Shown here one piece after another: positions 9,965 through 19,254 of a stretch of 64,000 bases of DNA. How positions within the stretch are numbered: position 1 is the first letter of the stretch; each line of letters opens with the position of its first letter. A model generated the notes under the pieces. The model saw nothing but the letters and a program-made list of their open reading frames with translations, was not told the origin of the DNA and did not search any database. The stretch is taken from NCBI RefSeq assembly GCF_009192745.1, contig NZ_VTFV01000004.1, forward strand, positions 62,001-126,000, read 5' to 3'. The translations under genes were made by a program, and so were the position numbers. Origin of the DNA: Arthrobacter citreus (lineage in GTDB: Bacteria > Actinomycetota > Actinomycetes > Actinomycetales > Micrococcaceae).

Positions 9965-9988
9965 CCTCCGTTTCTGTTTATTCGGAGG
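9965..9988 (-). promoter_or_regulatory. Hairpin masking the pnp ribosome binding site
   Basis: On the mRNA strand CCUCCG (9988-9983) is complementary to the Shine-Dalgarno CGGAGG (9970-9965), with a 12-base A-rich loop; two G-U pairs can extend the stem. Pairing would hide the ribosome binding site of pnp. Confidence 0.55.
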
Positions 9989-10225
9989 CACCCAGCATCG
10001 TCCCATGGGTCCTTGCCGCCGGCTGGCGGAGAAGGGACCCAACACCCGGTCTTCGATCGAGGTCCACGGGCTTTTCTCCCGGAGACCACTACCGAGGACC
10101 GCGAATGCTGCGATGCTGGCTGACTCCTGTATGTGTTTTTCTTTACTGCTGCGGTACCTCTGCGGGCAGGTGCGCTTCCGGGCCTTGCCGGTGTCCATGT
10201 CTGCCGCCTGTGTACCCTGCGCTAA

Positions 10226-10260
10226 AGGGCGGCCCCGCGCAGGTGCGCAGGAACCGCCCT
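10226..10260 (-). terminator. Hairpin downstream of rpsO
   Basis: AGGGCGG (10226-10232) pairs with CCGCCCT (10254-10260), with an inner GCGC/GCGC helix; on the minus strand the stem is followed by TTTAG. It lies 10 bases past the rpsO stop and may end or process the rpsO-pnp transcript. Confidence 0.5.
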
Positions 10261-10270
10261 CAAAGCAGAA

Positions 10271-10540
10271 CTAGCGGCGCAGGCCGAGACGCTCGATGAG
10301 CGCACGGTAACGCGTGATGTCGGTCTCGCGCAGGTAACCCAGCATGCGGCGACGGCGACCAACCAGGGCCATCAGGCCGCGGCGGGTGTGGTGGTCGTGC
10401 TTGTGGGTCTTCAGGTGCTCAGTCAGGTCGGAAATACGACGGGACAGAACAGCAACCTGAACCTCGGGGGATCCGGTGTCACCTTCGGTGAGTGCGAATT
10501 CCTTGATGATCGCCTGCTTGACGGCGGGATCGAGTGCCAA
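10271..10540 (-). CDS. rpsO: 30S ribosomal protein S15
   Basis: The 89 residues match S15 in length and sequence, including the [13 protein letters not shown] and [11 protein letters not shown] stretches that contact 16S rRNA helix 22. It helps assemble the central domain of the small subunit. The reading frame begins with TTG at 10540 behind GGAG; no in-frame ATG or GTG fits the family N-terminus (M-A-L-D-P). It is followed by pnp, the classic rpsO-pnp pair. Confidence 0.97.
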   Translation of the reverse strand: MALDPAVKQAIIKEFALTEGDTGSPEVQVAVLSRRISDLTEHLKTHKHDHHTRRGLMALVGRRRRMLGYLRETDITRYRALIERLGLRR

Positions 10541-10673
10541 TGTAACTCCTACAGTTGTGCCGTGAGGCCCGAATCAGCACTTCGCTGCCGGGAACCCTGT
10601 GCCGGCTTCGCGGATACGCGGCCGACACAAAGAAATTCAGCCGCCACGGACCGCAGCCGAATTTTGATCCAGT

Positions 10674-11663
10674 TTACCTGTCCGCAGTGCCTTCTGTCGA
10701 AAGGACCTCCCGGGTCCTCGCGACGTCAAGGCGCATCTGCTCAATAAGTGCTTCCGGACCGGTGTAGGCAACCATCCCCCGAAGCCGGTCCACGAATTCG
10801 ACGCCGACGACCTGGCCGTAGAGGTCGAAGTCCTCCACCGCTTCCTGCGGGCGGTCGATTACGTGCGCTTCGACCTGGCGGCTAACGCCGTCGAAAGTCG
10901 GGTTCGAGCCGACGGAGATGGCGGCGGGCCAGCGTGTGCCGGCGGAATCCACCAGCCAGCCTGCGTAGATACCGTCCGCCGGGATGAGTCCGGTGGACTC
11001 CGGTGCGAGGTTCGCTGTGGGGAAGCCGAGTTCCCGTCCACGGGCAGCGCCGTGCACTACGGTGCCGCGCATGCGGTGGGTGCGGCCGAGCAGACGGGCT
11101 GCGGTGCGGACGTCGCCGGCCGCCAGGGCTTCGCGGATCCAGGTAGAGGAGCAGCGTCGTCCGGGCGTGTCTCCGGGGCCTTCGGGAAGGGCATCAAGGT
11201 CATCAACGGCGACGACGTCGAACCCCATTTCTGCCCCGAGCTCGCGCATGGTGTCCAGGTCGCCGGTGTTTCCGCGTCCGAAGCGGGCGTCATGGCCCAG
11301 CACCACGGCCACGGCGTGCAGGCCGTCGGCGAGGAACGTGCGGACGAATTCTTCTGCACTGAGGGAGGCGAGGTCCAGGTCGTAGTGCAGCATCAGCAGG
11401 CCGTCCAGCCCCGTTTCGGCCAGCGCCTCGGTGCGGTCCGCCGGGCCCATGATGAGCACCGGCGCACTTTCCGGGCGGTGAACGGCTGCGGGGTGCGGGT
11501 CGAAGGAGAGAGCGACGGCGGATGCTCCGCGGTCACGTGCGGTCTTGACCAGCTTCGACAGCACATGCTGGTGGCCGAGGTGGACGCCGTCGAAGTTGCC
11601 GATTGTAACTACTGTCGGACCAAGGTCGGACGGCACCTCCGCAAGGTCATTCCAGTAATACAC
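10674..11663 (-). CDS. ribF: Bifunctional riboflavin kinase/FAD synthetase
   Basis: The 329-residue protein has an N-terminal FMN adenylyltransferase domain with GNFDGVHLGH at residues 22-31 and a C-terminal riboflavin kinase domain with GRELGFPTANL near residue 210. It converts riboflavin to FMN and FAD. The start is GTG at 11663 preceded by GGAG. No FMN riboswitch is evident in the short upstream gap. It lies between truB-linked membrane protein genes and rpsO, the usual truB-ribF-rpsO neighbourhood with three extra genes inserted. Confidence 0.95.
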   Translation of the reverse strand: MYYWNDLAEVPSDLGPTVVTIGNFDGVHLGHQHVLSKLVKTARDRGASAVALSFDPHPAAVHRPESAPVLIMGPADRTEALAETGLDGLLMLHYDLDLASLSAEEFVRTFLADGLHAVAVVLGHDARFGRGNTGDLDTMRELGAEMGFDVVAVDDLDALPEGPGDTPGRRCSSTWIREALAAGDVRTAARLLGRTHRMRGTVVHGAARGRELGFPTANLAPESTGLIPADGIYAGWLVDSAGTRWPAAISVGSNPTFDGVSRQVEAHVIDRPQEAVEDFDLYGQVVGVEFVDRLRGMVAYTGPEALIEQMRLDVARTREVLSTEGTADR

Positions 11664-11765
11664 CCGAGCTCCTTACCAGCGGACAGTCATCCATGAATCC
11701 TTCCGGCGGTCAGTACCTGCTGCACGGGGAAGGCTTCATCCATTATGGCGGAAAAGGAGTGCCCG

Positions 11766-12449
11766 TTACGCACCCGCTCCGGCGCCGGTACTCCCGCTGC
11801 CCGGTCCATGGTGGATTTCGCGCCGAAGTTCGCTGGTCTTGACGATGAACCGGTGCCAGACCAGAAGCGCCGGAGGAAAGGCGAGCTCCACAATCATGAG
11901 GATGATCAGCGTGAAGTGCGGTGTGCCTGAAAACGCCCAGGACAGCACCCTGCCGAGCCCGCCCAGGAAGACCATGAGACAGACCAGCCAGAGCATGTTG
12001 GCCCACTGGAACTTGATCGCAATCGCTACGAAGGCCGCGCCCACGCCCACCATCATGGCTGAGAAGAAACGGAACTGGCTCTCCAGCGAAGCGTTGACCG
12101 CTCCCCCGCCGGTCTGGGCCACGCCAGCGGTCCCGGTGATCAGGTAATAGGCACCGATCGCAGCGATGACCACTCCCACGGCCACCACTACTGCCCGGAA
12201 GACACCCCAGTCATCGGTGCTCTTCCAGGACGTGCCGGAGGCGTTTTTCCGCGGTTCAGCCTTCCCCTCGCGGACACTCAGCCTGCCGCCCCTGCGGCCG
12301 GACTCTGCTGCGGAACCGTTCTCCGTCCGGGCTTCCCCGGCCGAGCCGGAAGCGGCGGGCGGAACCGGTGAAGACGGCCTGGCGGGCGGGCGCGGCGTGC
12401 CTGCGGCGCTCCGGGTATTCTCTTCCGGCCCCGGTGTTGGAATGCTCAT
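11766..12449 (-). CDS. Membrane protein, DUF4345-like
   Basis: The first 85 residues are a disordered, Pro/Ser/Arg-rich cytoplasmic tail; four hydrophobic helices follow. The pattern YYLITG followed by LESQFRFFSAMMVG resembles DUF4345 membrane proteins, whose role is unknown. I place the start at the ATG at 12449, which follows GGGCAGGACC; an in-frame start at 12503 would add 18 residues. The next gene downstream is ribF, 102 bases away. No catalytic motif is visible. Confidence 0.65.
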   Translation of the reverse strand: MSIPTPGPEENTRSAAGTPRPPARPSSPVPPAASGSAGEARTENGSAAESGRRGGRLSVREGKAEPRKNASGTSWKSTDDWGVFRAVVVAVGVVIAAIGAYYLITGTAGVAQTGGGAVNASLESQFRFFSAMMVGVGAAFVAIAIKFQWANMLWLVCLMVFLGGLGRVLSWAFSGTPHFTLIILMIVELAFPPALLVWHRFIVKTSELRREIHHGPGSGSTGAGAGA

Positions 12450-12543
12450 GGTCCTGCCCTCTGCTGGGTTTGGGGCCGCACCTGTTACGGCACGGTTTTC
12501 CACATCGTCTCACGCCCGGCAGCGGACAAAAACCCCGGTGCGG

Positions 12544-12987
12544 CTAGGCGTGTTTGGTGCCCCGGTGCTTGTACAGCCACCACAGGCCAATGATCGGCAG
12601 GACCAACGGCACAAACCCGTACCCCATGCCGAAGCCGGACCACACGGTGTCATCGGGAAGCGCGGCCGGGTCCAGCAGGCCGAAGAATCCAACGAACAGG
12701 ACTCCGAACATCTCGATACCTACAGCCGCCACCGAGACCTTGTAGGAGGTCTCTCCGGACCGGGCCAGGGAAATGGTCGCCACGATGTAGACGACGGCGG
12801 CGAAGGCGGACAGCAGGTAGGCAACCGGTGCCTCGTCGAACTTGGTGGCGATCTGGAAGGCGGCGCGGGCGGTAGCGGCAAGCGCGAACACACCGTAGAC
12901 GGCGACCAGGAGACGTCCCGGACCCGCGTTGCGGGCCGTTGATCCGGCGGCCGCTGCCTCAGGGCGCGGCTTGATCAGTTTTTTCAT
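12544..12987 (-). CDS. Small integral membrane protein of unknown function
   Basis: I do not recognise this 147-residue protein beyond being a conserved-looking actinobacterial membrane protein. After a basic N-terminus (MKKLIKPRPE) there are four hydrophobic segments, and the chain ends in a short basic tail (YKHRGTKHA). The true start is the ATG at 12987, overlapping the stop of the preceding gene by four bases (ATGA); the longer open frame upstream is out-of-frame coding sequence of that gene. The two proteins are probably made together and may form a complex in the membrane. Confidence 0.8.
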   Translation of the reverse strand: MKKLIKPRPEAAAAGSTARNAGPGRLLVAVYGVFALAATARAAFQIATKFDEAPVAYLLSAFAAVVYIVATISLARSGETSYKVSVAAVGIEMFGVLFVGFFGLLDPAALPDDTVWSGFGMGYGFVPLVLPIIGLWWLYKHRGTKHA

Positions 12988-13358
12988 GCCAGCGGCACTC
13001 CATCCCAAATCTGTTCCATGCGGAACAACATAACGAACACGGTGATACCAACCGCTCCCAGCACCAGGTTGCTCCACCTGGACCTGTCCATGAGCGACCA
13101 CCAGACGGCGCCAATCGGAATGACCGCGGCGGTAAAGAGGTAGCCCCAGAACTCCCAGGCGGGACCGTTGAGGGTTTCGCCTCCGGTCTGCCGGATGACC
13201 GCGGCTACGGCGTAGATGATCAGGAACAGCTCGACGGCGGCTGCGGAGAGGATCGTGAGGTCGTTCGGTCCGTGGCGCAGCACTGCCGCACCGACGCACA
13301 GCACTGTGGACACCAGGCAGACGATCGTCCCGACGATGAACAGGGGGTCGATGACCAC
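12984..13358 (-). CDS. Small integral membrane protein of unknown function
   Basis: The 124 residues form four predicted membrane helices with short loops and no recognised catalytic motif. The gene begins at the base after the truB stop codon and overlaps the next membrane protein gene by four bases, so truB and both membrane genes look like one transcript. Function unknown. The pair is separate in sequence from the DUF4345-like protein further downstream. Confidence 0.8.
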   Translation of the reverse strand: MVIDPLFIVGTIVCLVSTVLCVGAAVLRHGPNDLTILSAAAVELFLIIYAVAAVIRQTGGETLNGPAWEFWGYLFTAAVIPIGAVWWSLMDRSRWSNLVLGAVGITVFVMLFRMEQIWDGVPLA

Positions 13359-14273
13359 TTAGGACCTTTCGTTTCCAGGGGCAAAGACGAGCAGCGCCTT
13401 TGCAGTGTCTTCCTTGTCCGCGAGCAGGCCGATCAGCTCGCCGTCCGGGGCGAAGGCTGCAACGGGCTCGCCCTCCCCTGCCGGCATCCCGGAGGCCGGG
13501 ATACGGCGGCCGTGGGAAAGGTCCGCGGCTTCCCCCTCGCTCAGCTCACGTACCGGGAAAAGTGCCCGCGCGGCGTCGTTGAGGTCCAGGAGGCGGAGGT
13601 CTTCCGCCAGCTGTTCCAGGGTGGAGGCCTGGTCTTCGGTGTAGGGTCCCACGGAGGTGCGGCGCAGGGCGGTGAGGTGGCCCCCGACCCCCAGGGCCGC
13701 GCCAAGGTCGCGGGCCAGGGCACGGATGTAGGTTCCGGAGGAGCACTGCACGGTGACGTCGACATCCCGCAGCTTGCCGCCGTGCTCGCGGCGGATGTCA
13801 TGGACCTCGAAGCGGGAGACGGTCACCGGCCGGGCAGGCAGGTTCACCTCTCCGCCGGCACGCACGCGTGCATAGGAGCGTTCACCGCCCACCTTGATGG
13901 CGCTGACGCTGCTGGGGACCTGCTGGATGTCCCCCGTGAGGGCCTCAACGGCGCTGCGGATCTCTTCGTCCGTTACCGCGGCAGCGATGGTCTCGGCCGT
14001 AATCTCGCCCTCGGCGTCGTCGGTGACCGTGGACTGGCCCAGCCGGATGGTGGCTTCGTACGTCTTGGACGTACCCACAATGTAGGTCAGCAGCCGGGTG
14101 GCCTTGTTGATGCCCACCACCAGCACACCCGTTGCCATGGGATCAAGGGTTCCGGCATGGCCGACTTTCCTGGTCCCGGCGAGCCTTCGCAGGCGGCCCA
14201 CCACATCGTGGCTGGTCCATCCCTGCGGTTTGTCCACAATAATCAGTCCTGAACGGACCTGCCCGGAATTCAC
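13359..14273 (-). CDS. truB: tRNA pseudouridine(55) synthase TruB
   Basis: TruB makes pseudouridine 55 in the T loop of tRNA. From GTG at 14273 the protein has 304 residues, the actinobacterial length, with the catalytic motif GHAGTLDPMATG (Asp44) near the N-terminus and a C-terminal PUA-like domain. The open frame continues 138 codons upstream, but that part is antisense to the aminotransferase gene and unrelated to TruB. A TATACT -10 box seven bases before the GTG supports this start and a leaderless message. Confidence 0.93.
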   Translation of the reverse strand: MNSGQVRSGLIIVDKPQGWTSHDVVGRLRRLAGTRKVGHAGTLDPMATGVLVVGINKATRLLTYIVGTSKTYEATIRLGQSTVTDDAEGEITAETIAAAVTDEEIRSAVEALTGDIQQVPSSVSAIKVGGERSYARVRAGGEVNLPARPVTVSRFEVHDIRREHGGKLRDVDVTVQCSSGTYIRALARDLGAALGVGGHLTALRRTSVGPYTEDQASTLEQLAEDLRLLDLNDAARALFPVRELSEGEAADLSHGRRIPASGMPAGEGEPVAAFAPDGELIGLLADKEDTAKALLVFAPGNERS

Positions 14274-14280
14274 GCCTTTC

Positions 14281-14286
14281 AGTATA
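14281..14286 (-). promoter_or_regulatory. -10 box of a leaderless truB promoter
   Basis: TATACT on the minus strand is followed by seven bases and the GTG start at 14273. The match to the sigma-70 -10 consensus is the best in the window. Confidence 0.6.
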
Positions 14287-14372
14287 TGCGCGGTGACGGG
14301 ACCCGTTCTCCCGCACCCAGCCCCCGCACCGTGCTGCGGCCCGGCCTCCGGGACCGCGGACCTCCCCGGCTG

Positions 14373-14378
14373 TAGCAT
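14373..14378 (+). promoter_or_regulatory. -10 box of a leaderless aminotransferase promoter
   Basis: TAGCAT is followed by six bases and the ATG at 14385. It diverges from the truB promoter within a 111-base gap, and both messages appear leaderless. Confidence 0.5.
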
Positions 14379-14384
14379 GCGGTT

Positions 14385-15542
14385 ATGTCCCAGCTCGCCG
14401 CCCATGTGCGTTCCGTCGACCCGAACCAGATCCGCGAAATAACGCAGGCAGCCTGGGCCACACCCAATGCAATAGTGCTCAGTATCGGAGAGCCGGGGTT
14501 CCCCACGCCGGTGCATGTGCTGCAGGCCGCACAGGACACCCTGGCCCGTGACGAGACCGGCTACACCCCGAATGCGGGCATCTCCCCGCTTCGCGCAGCG
14601 TTCGCGGAACGGGTGTCGGCCCAGACAGGCAGCGTGGTTGACCCGTCCCGAGTGTTCGTGACGTCCGGCGCCCAGCAGGGACTGCACCTGGCCATGAGCA
14701 TGCTACTGGATGCCGGGGATGAAATCCTCATCCCCAATCCCGGGTACCCGACCTTCGCAATGACGGCGAGGCTGCTGCATGCGGAGCCGGTGGAATATCC
14801 CCTGCATCCGGGAAACGGATTCCAGCCGCGGATCGAAGATATTGAGGCGAGGATCACTTCCCGCACCCGGGTGCTGTTGCTGAATTCGCCGTCGAACCCG
14901 CTTGGCGCCGTCTTCAGTGCGGAGCTGACCCGGGAACTGGTGGACCTCGCCCGCAGCCGGAACCTCTGGATTCTCTCTGACGAATGCTACGAGGCGTTCA
15001 CCTACGACGTTCCGCATGTTTCGCCGCTGGCCTTCGACGGCGGCGGGAGAGGAGAGCGGGTCATTGCCTCCTACACTCTCTCCAAGACCTACGGACTAAC
15101 GGGGCTGCGCGTTGGCGCCCTCGTGACGCCCGCAGGCCTGGAAGCACAGATGAGCACTGTCATGGAGTCGATAGTCTCCTGCGTTGCTTCACCCTCCCAG
15201 TACGCGGCCCTTGCGGCGCTGACCGGTCCGCAGGACTACGTACAGGAGGCAGCCGCCCATTACCGCGGCAACCGGGATGCGGCGTCGGCCGTCCTGGATG
15301 CCAAGGGAATTCCCTATCTCGCGGCGCAGGGCGCCTTCTATCTCTGGGCGGACCTTTCGCACGCCTCCGGGGGCAATATCAGGAACTGGTCCGGTCAGTT
15401 CCTGACGGAGGAAGGCGTGGCCGTTGCACCGGGAACCGCCTTCGGATCCATCGGCGAGGGCTGGATCCGGATCGCCCTCTGCGGCGGACGGGATGAACTC
15501 GTGTCCGGAGTGTCCAGGCTCCCCGGTCCCGTCTCCAGCTAG
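14385..15542 (+). CDS. Pyridoxal-phosphate aminotransferase (class I/II)
   Basis: The 385-residue protein has the fold-type I aminotransferase layout: YTPNAG near 60-65, TSGAQQGLHLA (93-103), NSPSNPLG (167-174), SDECYEAF (198-205), the PLP lysine Lys234 in SYTLSKTYGLTGLRVG, and a late Arg in WIRIALCG binding the substrate carboxylate. The exact amino acid substrate cannot be assigned. It is on the plus strand between truB and rbfA, genes that normally adjoin, with its own leaderless promoter and a strong hairpin after it, so it looks like an independent unit inserted in the ribosome-assembly block. Confidence 0.9.
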   Translation: MSQLAAHVRSVDPNQIREITQAAWATPNAIVLSIGEPGFPTPVHVLQAAQDTLARDETGYTPNAGISPLRAAFAERVSAQTGSVVDPSRVFVTSGAQQGLHLAMSMLLDAGDEILIPNPGYPTFAMTARLLHAEPVEYPLHPGNGFQPRIEDIEARITSRTRVLLLNSPSNPLGAVFSAELTRELVDLARSRNLWILSDECYEAFTYDVPHVSPLAFDGGGRGERVIASYTLSKTYGLTGLRVGALVTPAGLEAQMSTVMESIVSCVASPSQYAALAALTGPQDYVQEAAAHYRGNRDAASAVLDAKGIPYLAAQGAFYLWADLSHASGGNIRNWSGQFLTEEGVAVAPGTAFGSIGEGWIRIALCGGRDELVSGVSRLPGPVSS

Positions 15543-15553
15543 CGGCATGCAGG

Positions 15554-15595
15554 CAAAAGAAGAGCGGCACCCCGGCCGGGGTGCCGCTCCTCTTT
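15554..15595. terminator. Bidirectional terminator between the aminotransferase gene and rbfA
   Basis: AGCGGCACCCC (15563-15573) pairs perfectly with GGGGTGCCGCT (15578-15588). A-rich bases precede and CTCTTT follows, so the hairpin could stop transcription in either direction between these convergent genes. Confidence 0.8.
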
Positions 15596-15616
15596 GCGTA
15601 TGCGGTTGATGCAGGA

Positions 15617-16093
15617 TTAGCTCCGAGCGTCCGAGTCCTCAGCCGGTGCGTCCTGCAGGTCCTCTTCGTCGTCGTCGTCATCCCGGCGGTAGGGATCGGC
15701 GTCGCCGGCGTAAGCGGCCCCCTGCTTCAGCGCTGCGAGTTCCTCGTCGCGCTTCTTGGCTTCCCGGATCAGTTCCTCCAGGTGGCTGGCGTTGACCGGG
15801 ATCTCGTCAGCGACGAATTCCAGGGTCGGGGTGAGCCGGACGGTGATGTTCTTGCCCACCTCCGAACGCAGGATTCCGCGGGCGGAATCAAGGGCAGCCT
15901 TCGTGTCGGCCTGCTGGGCCTCGTCCCCGAAAACGGTGTAGTAGACGGTGGCGTGCTGCAGGTCGTTGGTGACGCGGGCATCGGTGATGGTCACGAATCC
16001 CAGCCGGGGATCCTTGATCCGCCGCTCGAGCGCCTGGGCAACTACCACCTTGATGCGGTCAGCGAGTTTCGCAGCGCGTGCTGGATCTGCCAT
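15617..16093 (-). CDS. rbfA: 30S ribosome-binding factor RbfA
   Basis: RbfA is a KH-fold factor for late 30S maturation. Residues 1-125 match the family (RIKVVVAQALERRIKDPRLGF region, then the VYYTVFG strand), while the last 30 residues are an acidic Asp/Glu-rich tail that many actinobacterial RbfA proteins carry. The ATG at 16093 is preceded by GGAGAGG. It lies downstream of infB with a 170-base gap holding a hairpin. Confidence 0.95.
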   Translation of the reverse strand: MADPARAAKLADRIKVVVAQALERRIKDPRLGFVTITDARVTNDLQHATVYYTVFGDEAQQADTKAALDSARGILRSEVGKNITVRLTPTLEFVADEIPVNASHLEELIREAKKRDEELAALKQGAAYAGDADPYRRDDDDDEEDLQDAPAEDSDARS

Positions 16094-16226
16094 TACCTCT
16101 CCTTAGCTAAAGATATGGTTCGCTCCGCGGGCGGCCGGTGAAGGCCGCCTGCGTGCGCTGAAATGCCTCAGGCCAGCGCAGGCTGCCGCGCTGGCCGGGG
16201 CGGAGCGGGCCGCAAAGGCCCGCAGG

Positions 16227-16254
16227 CAGGGGCCGCCGCGGACGGCGGCCCCTG
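16227..16254 (-). terminator. Hairpin just past infB
   Basis: CAGGGGCCGCCG (16227-16238) pairs perfectly with CGGCGGCCCCTG (16243-16254) around a CGGA tetraloop, nine bases beyond the infB stop. No T-run follows on the minus strand, so it may attenuate or process rather than fully stop readthrough into rbfA. Confidence 0.5.
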
Positions 16255-16263
16255 GCCGGGGTA

Positions 16264-19122
16264 CTAGACCCGCGGCTTCTCGCGCATCTCGAAGGTCTCG
16301 ATGATGTCGCCTTCCTTGACGTCGTTGAACGACCCCAGGCCGATACCACACTCGAAGTCCGTGCGGACTTCGGTGGCGTCGTCCTTGAAACGCTTGAGCG
16401 AATCAACGGTGAGGTTCTCGCCAATGACCTTGCCGTCACGGGTGACCCGTGCCTTGGCGTTGCGCCGGATGACACCGGAGCGGACGATCGAGCCGGCAAT
16501 GTTGCCGAACTTGGAGGAGCGGAAGACCTCGCGGACCTCGGCGGTACCGAGCTGCACTTCCTCGTACTCCGGCTTGAGCATGCCCTTGAGGGCCAGCTCA
16601 ATGTCATCGATTGCTGCGTAGATGACGGAGTAGAAGCGCATGTCCACGCCTTCGCGCTCGGCCAGGTCGGCCACGCGCTCGGCAGGCTTGACGTTGAAGC
16701 CGATGATGATCGCGTTGTCCACGGTCGCCAGGTTGACGTCGTTCTGCGTGATGGCACCGACGCCGCGGTGGATAACGCGCAGCTGCACGCCGTCCCCAAC
16801 GTCGATCTTGAGCAGGGAGTCTTCCAGGGCTTCCACGGCACCGGACACGTCACCCTTGAGGATGAGGTTGAGGGTGTCGACCTTGCCGTCAGCGACAGCC
16901 TGGTCGAAGTCCTCAAGGCTAATGCGCTTGCGGCGCTTGGCCAGTGCGGCGTTGCGGTCGGCAGCTTCACGCTTCTCGGCGATCTGGCGGGCAGTGCGCT
17001 CGTCATCGGTCACGAAGAAGGTGTCACCTGCGCGCGGGACGTTGGACAGGCCCAGGACCTGCACCGGACGTGAAGGTCCGGCTTCGGTCACGGCGTCGCC
17101 GTTCTCGTCGAACATGGCACGAACGCGGCCGTGGGCGGTGCCCGCCACGATCGTGTCACCGACGCGCAGCGTACCGGACTGGACCAGGACGGTCGCGACG
17201 GCGCCGCGGCCCTTGTCCAGGTTCGCTTCGATGGCAATGCCTCGAGCGTCCTTGTCCGGGTTGGCACGCATGTCCAGGGCAGCGTCCGCGGTGAGCAGCA
17301 CTGCCTCGAGCAGGGCATCGATGTTCAGGTTCTGGCGTGCCGAGACCTCAACGAACATGGTGTCGCCACCGTATTCTTCCGGAACCAGGCCGTACTCGGT
17401 CAGCTGGCCGCGGACCTTCTCCGGGTTGGCGCCTTCCTTGTCGATCTTGTTCACGGCAACCACGATCGGCACATTTGCAGCCTGTGCGTGGTTGAGGGCT
17501 TCAACGGTCTGCGGCATAACGCCGTCGTCCGCTGCCACAACCAGGACAGCAATATCGGTGACCTTCGCGCCACGGGCACGCATGGCGGTGAACGCTTCGT
17601 GGCCCGGGGTATCGATGAAGGTGATGGCGCGCTCAGTGTCTTCGTGTTCGAAGGCAATCTGGTAGGCACCGATGTGCTGGGTAATGCCGCCGGCTTCGCC
17701 TTCAACAACCTTGGTGTTGCGGATGGCGTCAAGCAGGCGGGTCTTACCGTGGTCAACGTGGCCCATGACGGTGACTACCGGAGGACGTGCCTCGAGTTCG
17801 TCGTCGCCTTCGGCTTCCAGCTCGGCCTCGAAGTCGATGTCGAAGCTGGAAAGCAGCTCGCGCTCTTCGTCTTCAGGGGAGACAACCTGGATCTTGTAGC
17901 CCAGCTCTTCACCGAGAACACCGAACGTCTCTTCGTCCAGCGACTGGGTGGCCGTTGCCATTTCACCGAGGTGGAACAGCACGGTGACCAGTGCTGCCGG
18001 GTTTGCCTCAATCTTGTCAGCGAAGTCCGTGATGGACGCGCCGCGGCGGAGCCGGACAACAGTGTTGCCGTCGCCGCGGGGTACCGAAACGCCGCCCAGC
18101 GACGGAGCTGACATCTGCTCCAGTTCCTGCCGCTTTGCCCGCTTCGACTTGCGCTGCTTGCCGCGTCCTGCGCCGCCCTTGCCGAAAGCACCGGCAGTGC
18201 CGCCGCGTCCGCGGCCGCCCTTGCCGAAGCCGCCGCCAACGGGACCGCCGCCGGTACCCGGCGCTCCGCCGGGTCCACGGCGGGGTCCGCCTGCACCCGG
18301 ACGTGCCGGGGCTGCGGGCCGCTCAGTGCGGTTGGGCATCATGCCCGGAGTAGGACGGTTTCCGCCGGCGCCGCCGGGACGCGGAGCACCCGGACGGGGC
18401 GCGCCCGGACGCGGTGCACCCGGACGGGGTGCGCCGGGACGGGGACCGCCTGCGCCGGCCGCCGGACGCGGTCCTGCTGCGCCGGGAGTTCCGGTGCGCT
18501 CGGACTCGTCGCGGCGCTGGCCCGGACGGGGCATGCCCTGGGACGTTGCAAACGGGTTGTTGCCCGGACGGGGACCGCCCTGGCCGTTTCCCTCACCGCG
18601 GCCACGGGGACGCGGCATGCCCTGGGACGTTGCAAACGGGTTGTTGCCGGGGCGCGGGCCGGAAGCTCCGGGCCGCGGCGCACCCGGACGGGGTGCTGAA
18701 GAGGAATCAGCCGGTGCTGCCGGAGCGGCAGGCTTGTCCTCGGTTTTGGGAGCCGGGGCTGGTGCCGGGGCTGCGGGCTTGCTCTCAGCCTTCGGTGCCG
18801 GAGCCGGTGCCGCAGGTGCGGCGGGGGCCGCCGGTGCCGGAGCAGCGGGCTTCTCTGCAGCGGGAGCCGGAGCTTCTGCGGCAGGCTTCGCTGCGGGGGC
18901 TGCCGGTGCCGGAGCAGCCGGACGCGGAGCAGAGGTTTCCGGCTTTGCCGCCGGCTTGGATGCTGCGTCGGGGAATGCCCCGCGCAGCTTCTTGACTACG
19001 GGCGCTTCAATGGTTGAAGACGCCGACCGGACGAATTCGCCCAGTTCCTGCAGTTTTGCGACTGCGTCCTTCGAGGTAATGCCGAGCTCTTTGGCGAGCT
19101 CGTGTACGCGGACCTTGGCCAC
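16264..19122 (-). CDS. infB: Translation initiation factor IF-2
   Basis: IF-2 is the GTPase that places initiator tRNA on the 30S subunit. The 952-residue chain has an IF2-N helical domain (about 1-55), a long low-complexity Ala/Pro/Gly/Arg region (about 65-330), then the conserved GTPase core beginning around residue 445 ([26 protein letters not shown]) and the C-terminal beta-barrel domains. The start is GTG behind GGAGAA. Order nusA-ylxR-infB-rbfA is standard. The linker contains exact DNA repeats (see 18530-18648). Confidence 0.97.
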   Translation of the reverse strand: MAKVRVHELAKELGITSKDAVAKLQELGEFVRSASSTIEAPVVKKLRGAFPDAASKPAAKPETSAPRPAAPAPAAPAAKPAAEAPAPAAEKPAAPAPAAPAAPAAPAPAPKAESKPAAPAPAPAPKTEDKPAAPAAPADSSSAPRPGAPRPGASGPRPGNNPFATSQGMPRPRGRGEGNGQGGPRPGNNPFATSQGMPRPGQRRDESERTGTPGAAGPRPAAGAGGPRPGAPRPGAPRPGAPRPGAPRPGGAGGNRPTPGMMPNRTERPAAPARPGAGGPRRGPGGAPGTGGGPVGGGFGKGGRGRGGTAGAFGKGGAGRGKQRKSKRAKRQELEQMSAPSLGGVSVPRGDGNTVVRLRRGASITDFADKIEANPAALVTVLFHLGEMATATQSLDEETFGVLGEELGYKIQVVSPEDEERELLSSFDIDFEAELEAEGDDELEARPPVVTVMGHVDHGKTRLLDAIRNTKVVEGEAGGITQHIGAYQIAFEHEDTERAITFIDTPGHEAFTAMRARGAKVTDIAVLVVAADDGVMPQTVEALNHAQAANVPIVVAVNKIDKEGANPEKVRGQLTEYGLVPEEYGGDTMFVEVSARQNLNIDALLEAVLLTADAALDMRANPDKDARGIAIEANLDKGRGAVATVLVQSGTLRVGDTIVAGTAHGRVRAMFDENGDAVTEAGPSRPVQVLGLSNVPRAGDTFFVTDDERTARQIAEKREAADRNAALAKRRKRISLEDFDQAVADGKVDTLNLILKGDVSGAVEALEDSLLKIDVGDGVQLRVIHRGVGAITQNDVNLATVDNAIIIGFNVKPAERVADLAEREGVDMRFYSVIYAAIDDIELALKGMLKPEYEEVQLGTAEVREVFRSSKFGNIAGSIVRSGVIRRNAKARVTRDGKVIGENLTVDSLKRFKDDATEVRTDFECGIGLGSFNDVKEGDIIETFEMREKPRV
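18530..18648 (-). repeat. Two exact 35-base repeats in the infB linker
   Basis: The 35 bases at 18530-18564 recur unchanged at 18614-18648, an 84-base (28-codon) period. They encode the peptide [12 protein letters not shown] twice. Nearby, 18370-18450 encodes four further Gly-Ala-Pro-Arg-Pro units. Confidence 0.9.
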
Positions 19123-19254
19123 ATTTCTCCTGTCTCGGTCCGCACCGAGCCAGGCACGAACCGTCTATTTGCTGCGGGCTTCCGCTGCGGGTGCAGCAGG
19201 GCCCATCACAGAGCACAACAAAGTACTCATCGCTGGGTACTCATCGGGTTTCCA

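Larger units (their letters stand above)
9956..10270 (-). other. Intergenic region between rpsO and pnp
   Basis: No gene is visible in these 315 bases. Read on the minus strand the region holds the rpsO hairpin (10226-10260), then a pnp leader with a stem-loop at 10007-10040 (GGGTCC/GGACCC outer arms, CCGCC/GGCGG inner arms) and finally the ribosome-binding-site hairpin at 9965-9988. The leader looks structured, as expected for an autoregulated pnp message. Confidence 0.6.

Noticed and set aside
14274-14687. N-terminal extension of truB
   Set aside because: It overlaps the aminotransferase gene and lacks TruB similarity; a -10 box sits just before the GTG at 14273.
18370-18450. Possible CRISPR-like repeat array
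   Set aside because: The units are in-frame Gly-Ala-Pro-Arg-Pro codons within infB with no spacers of constant length.
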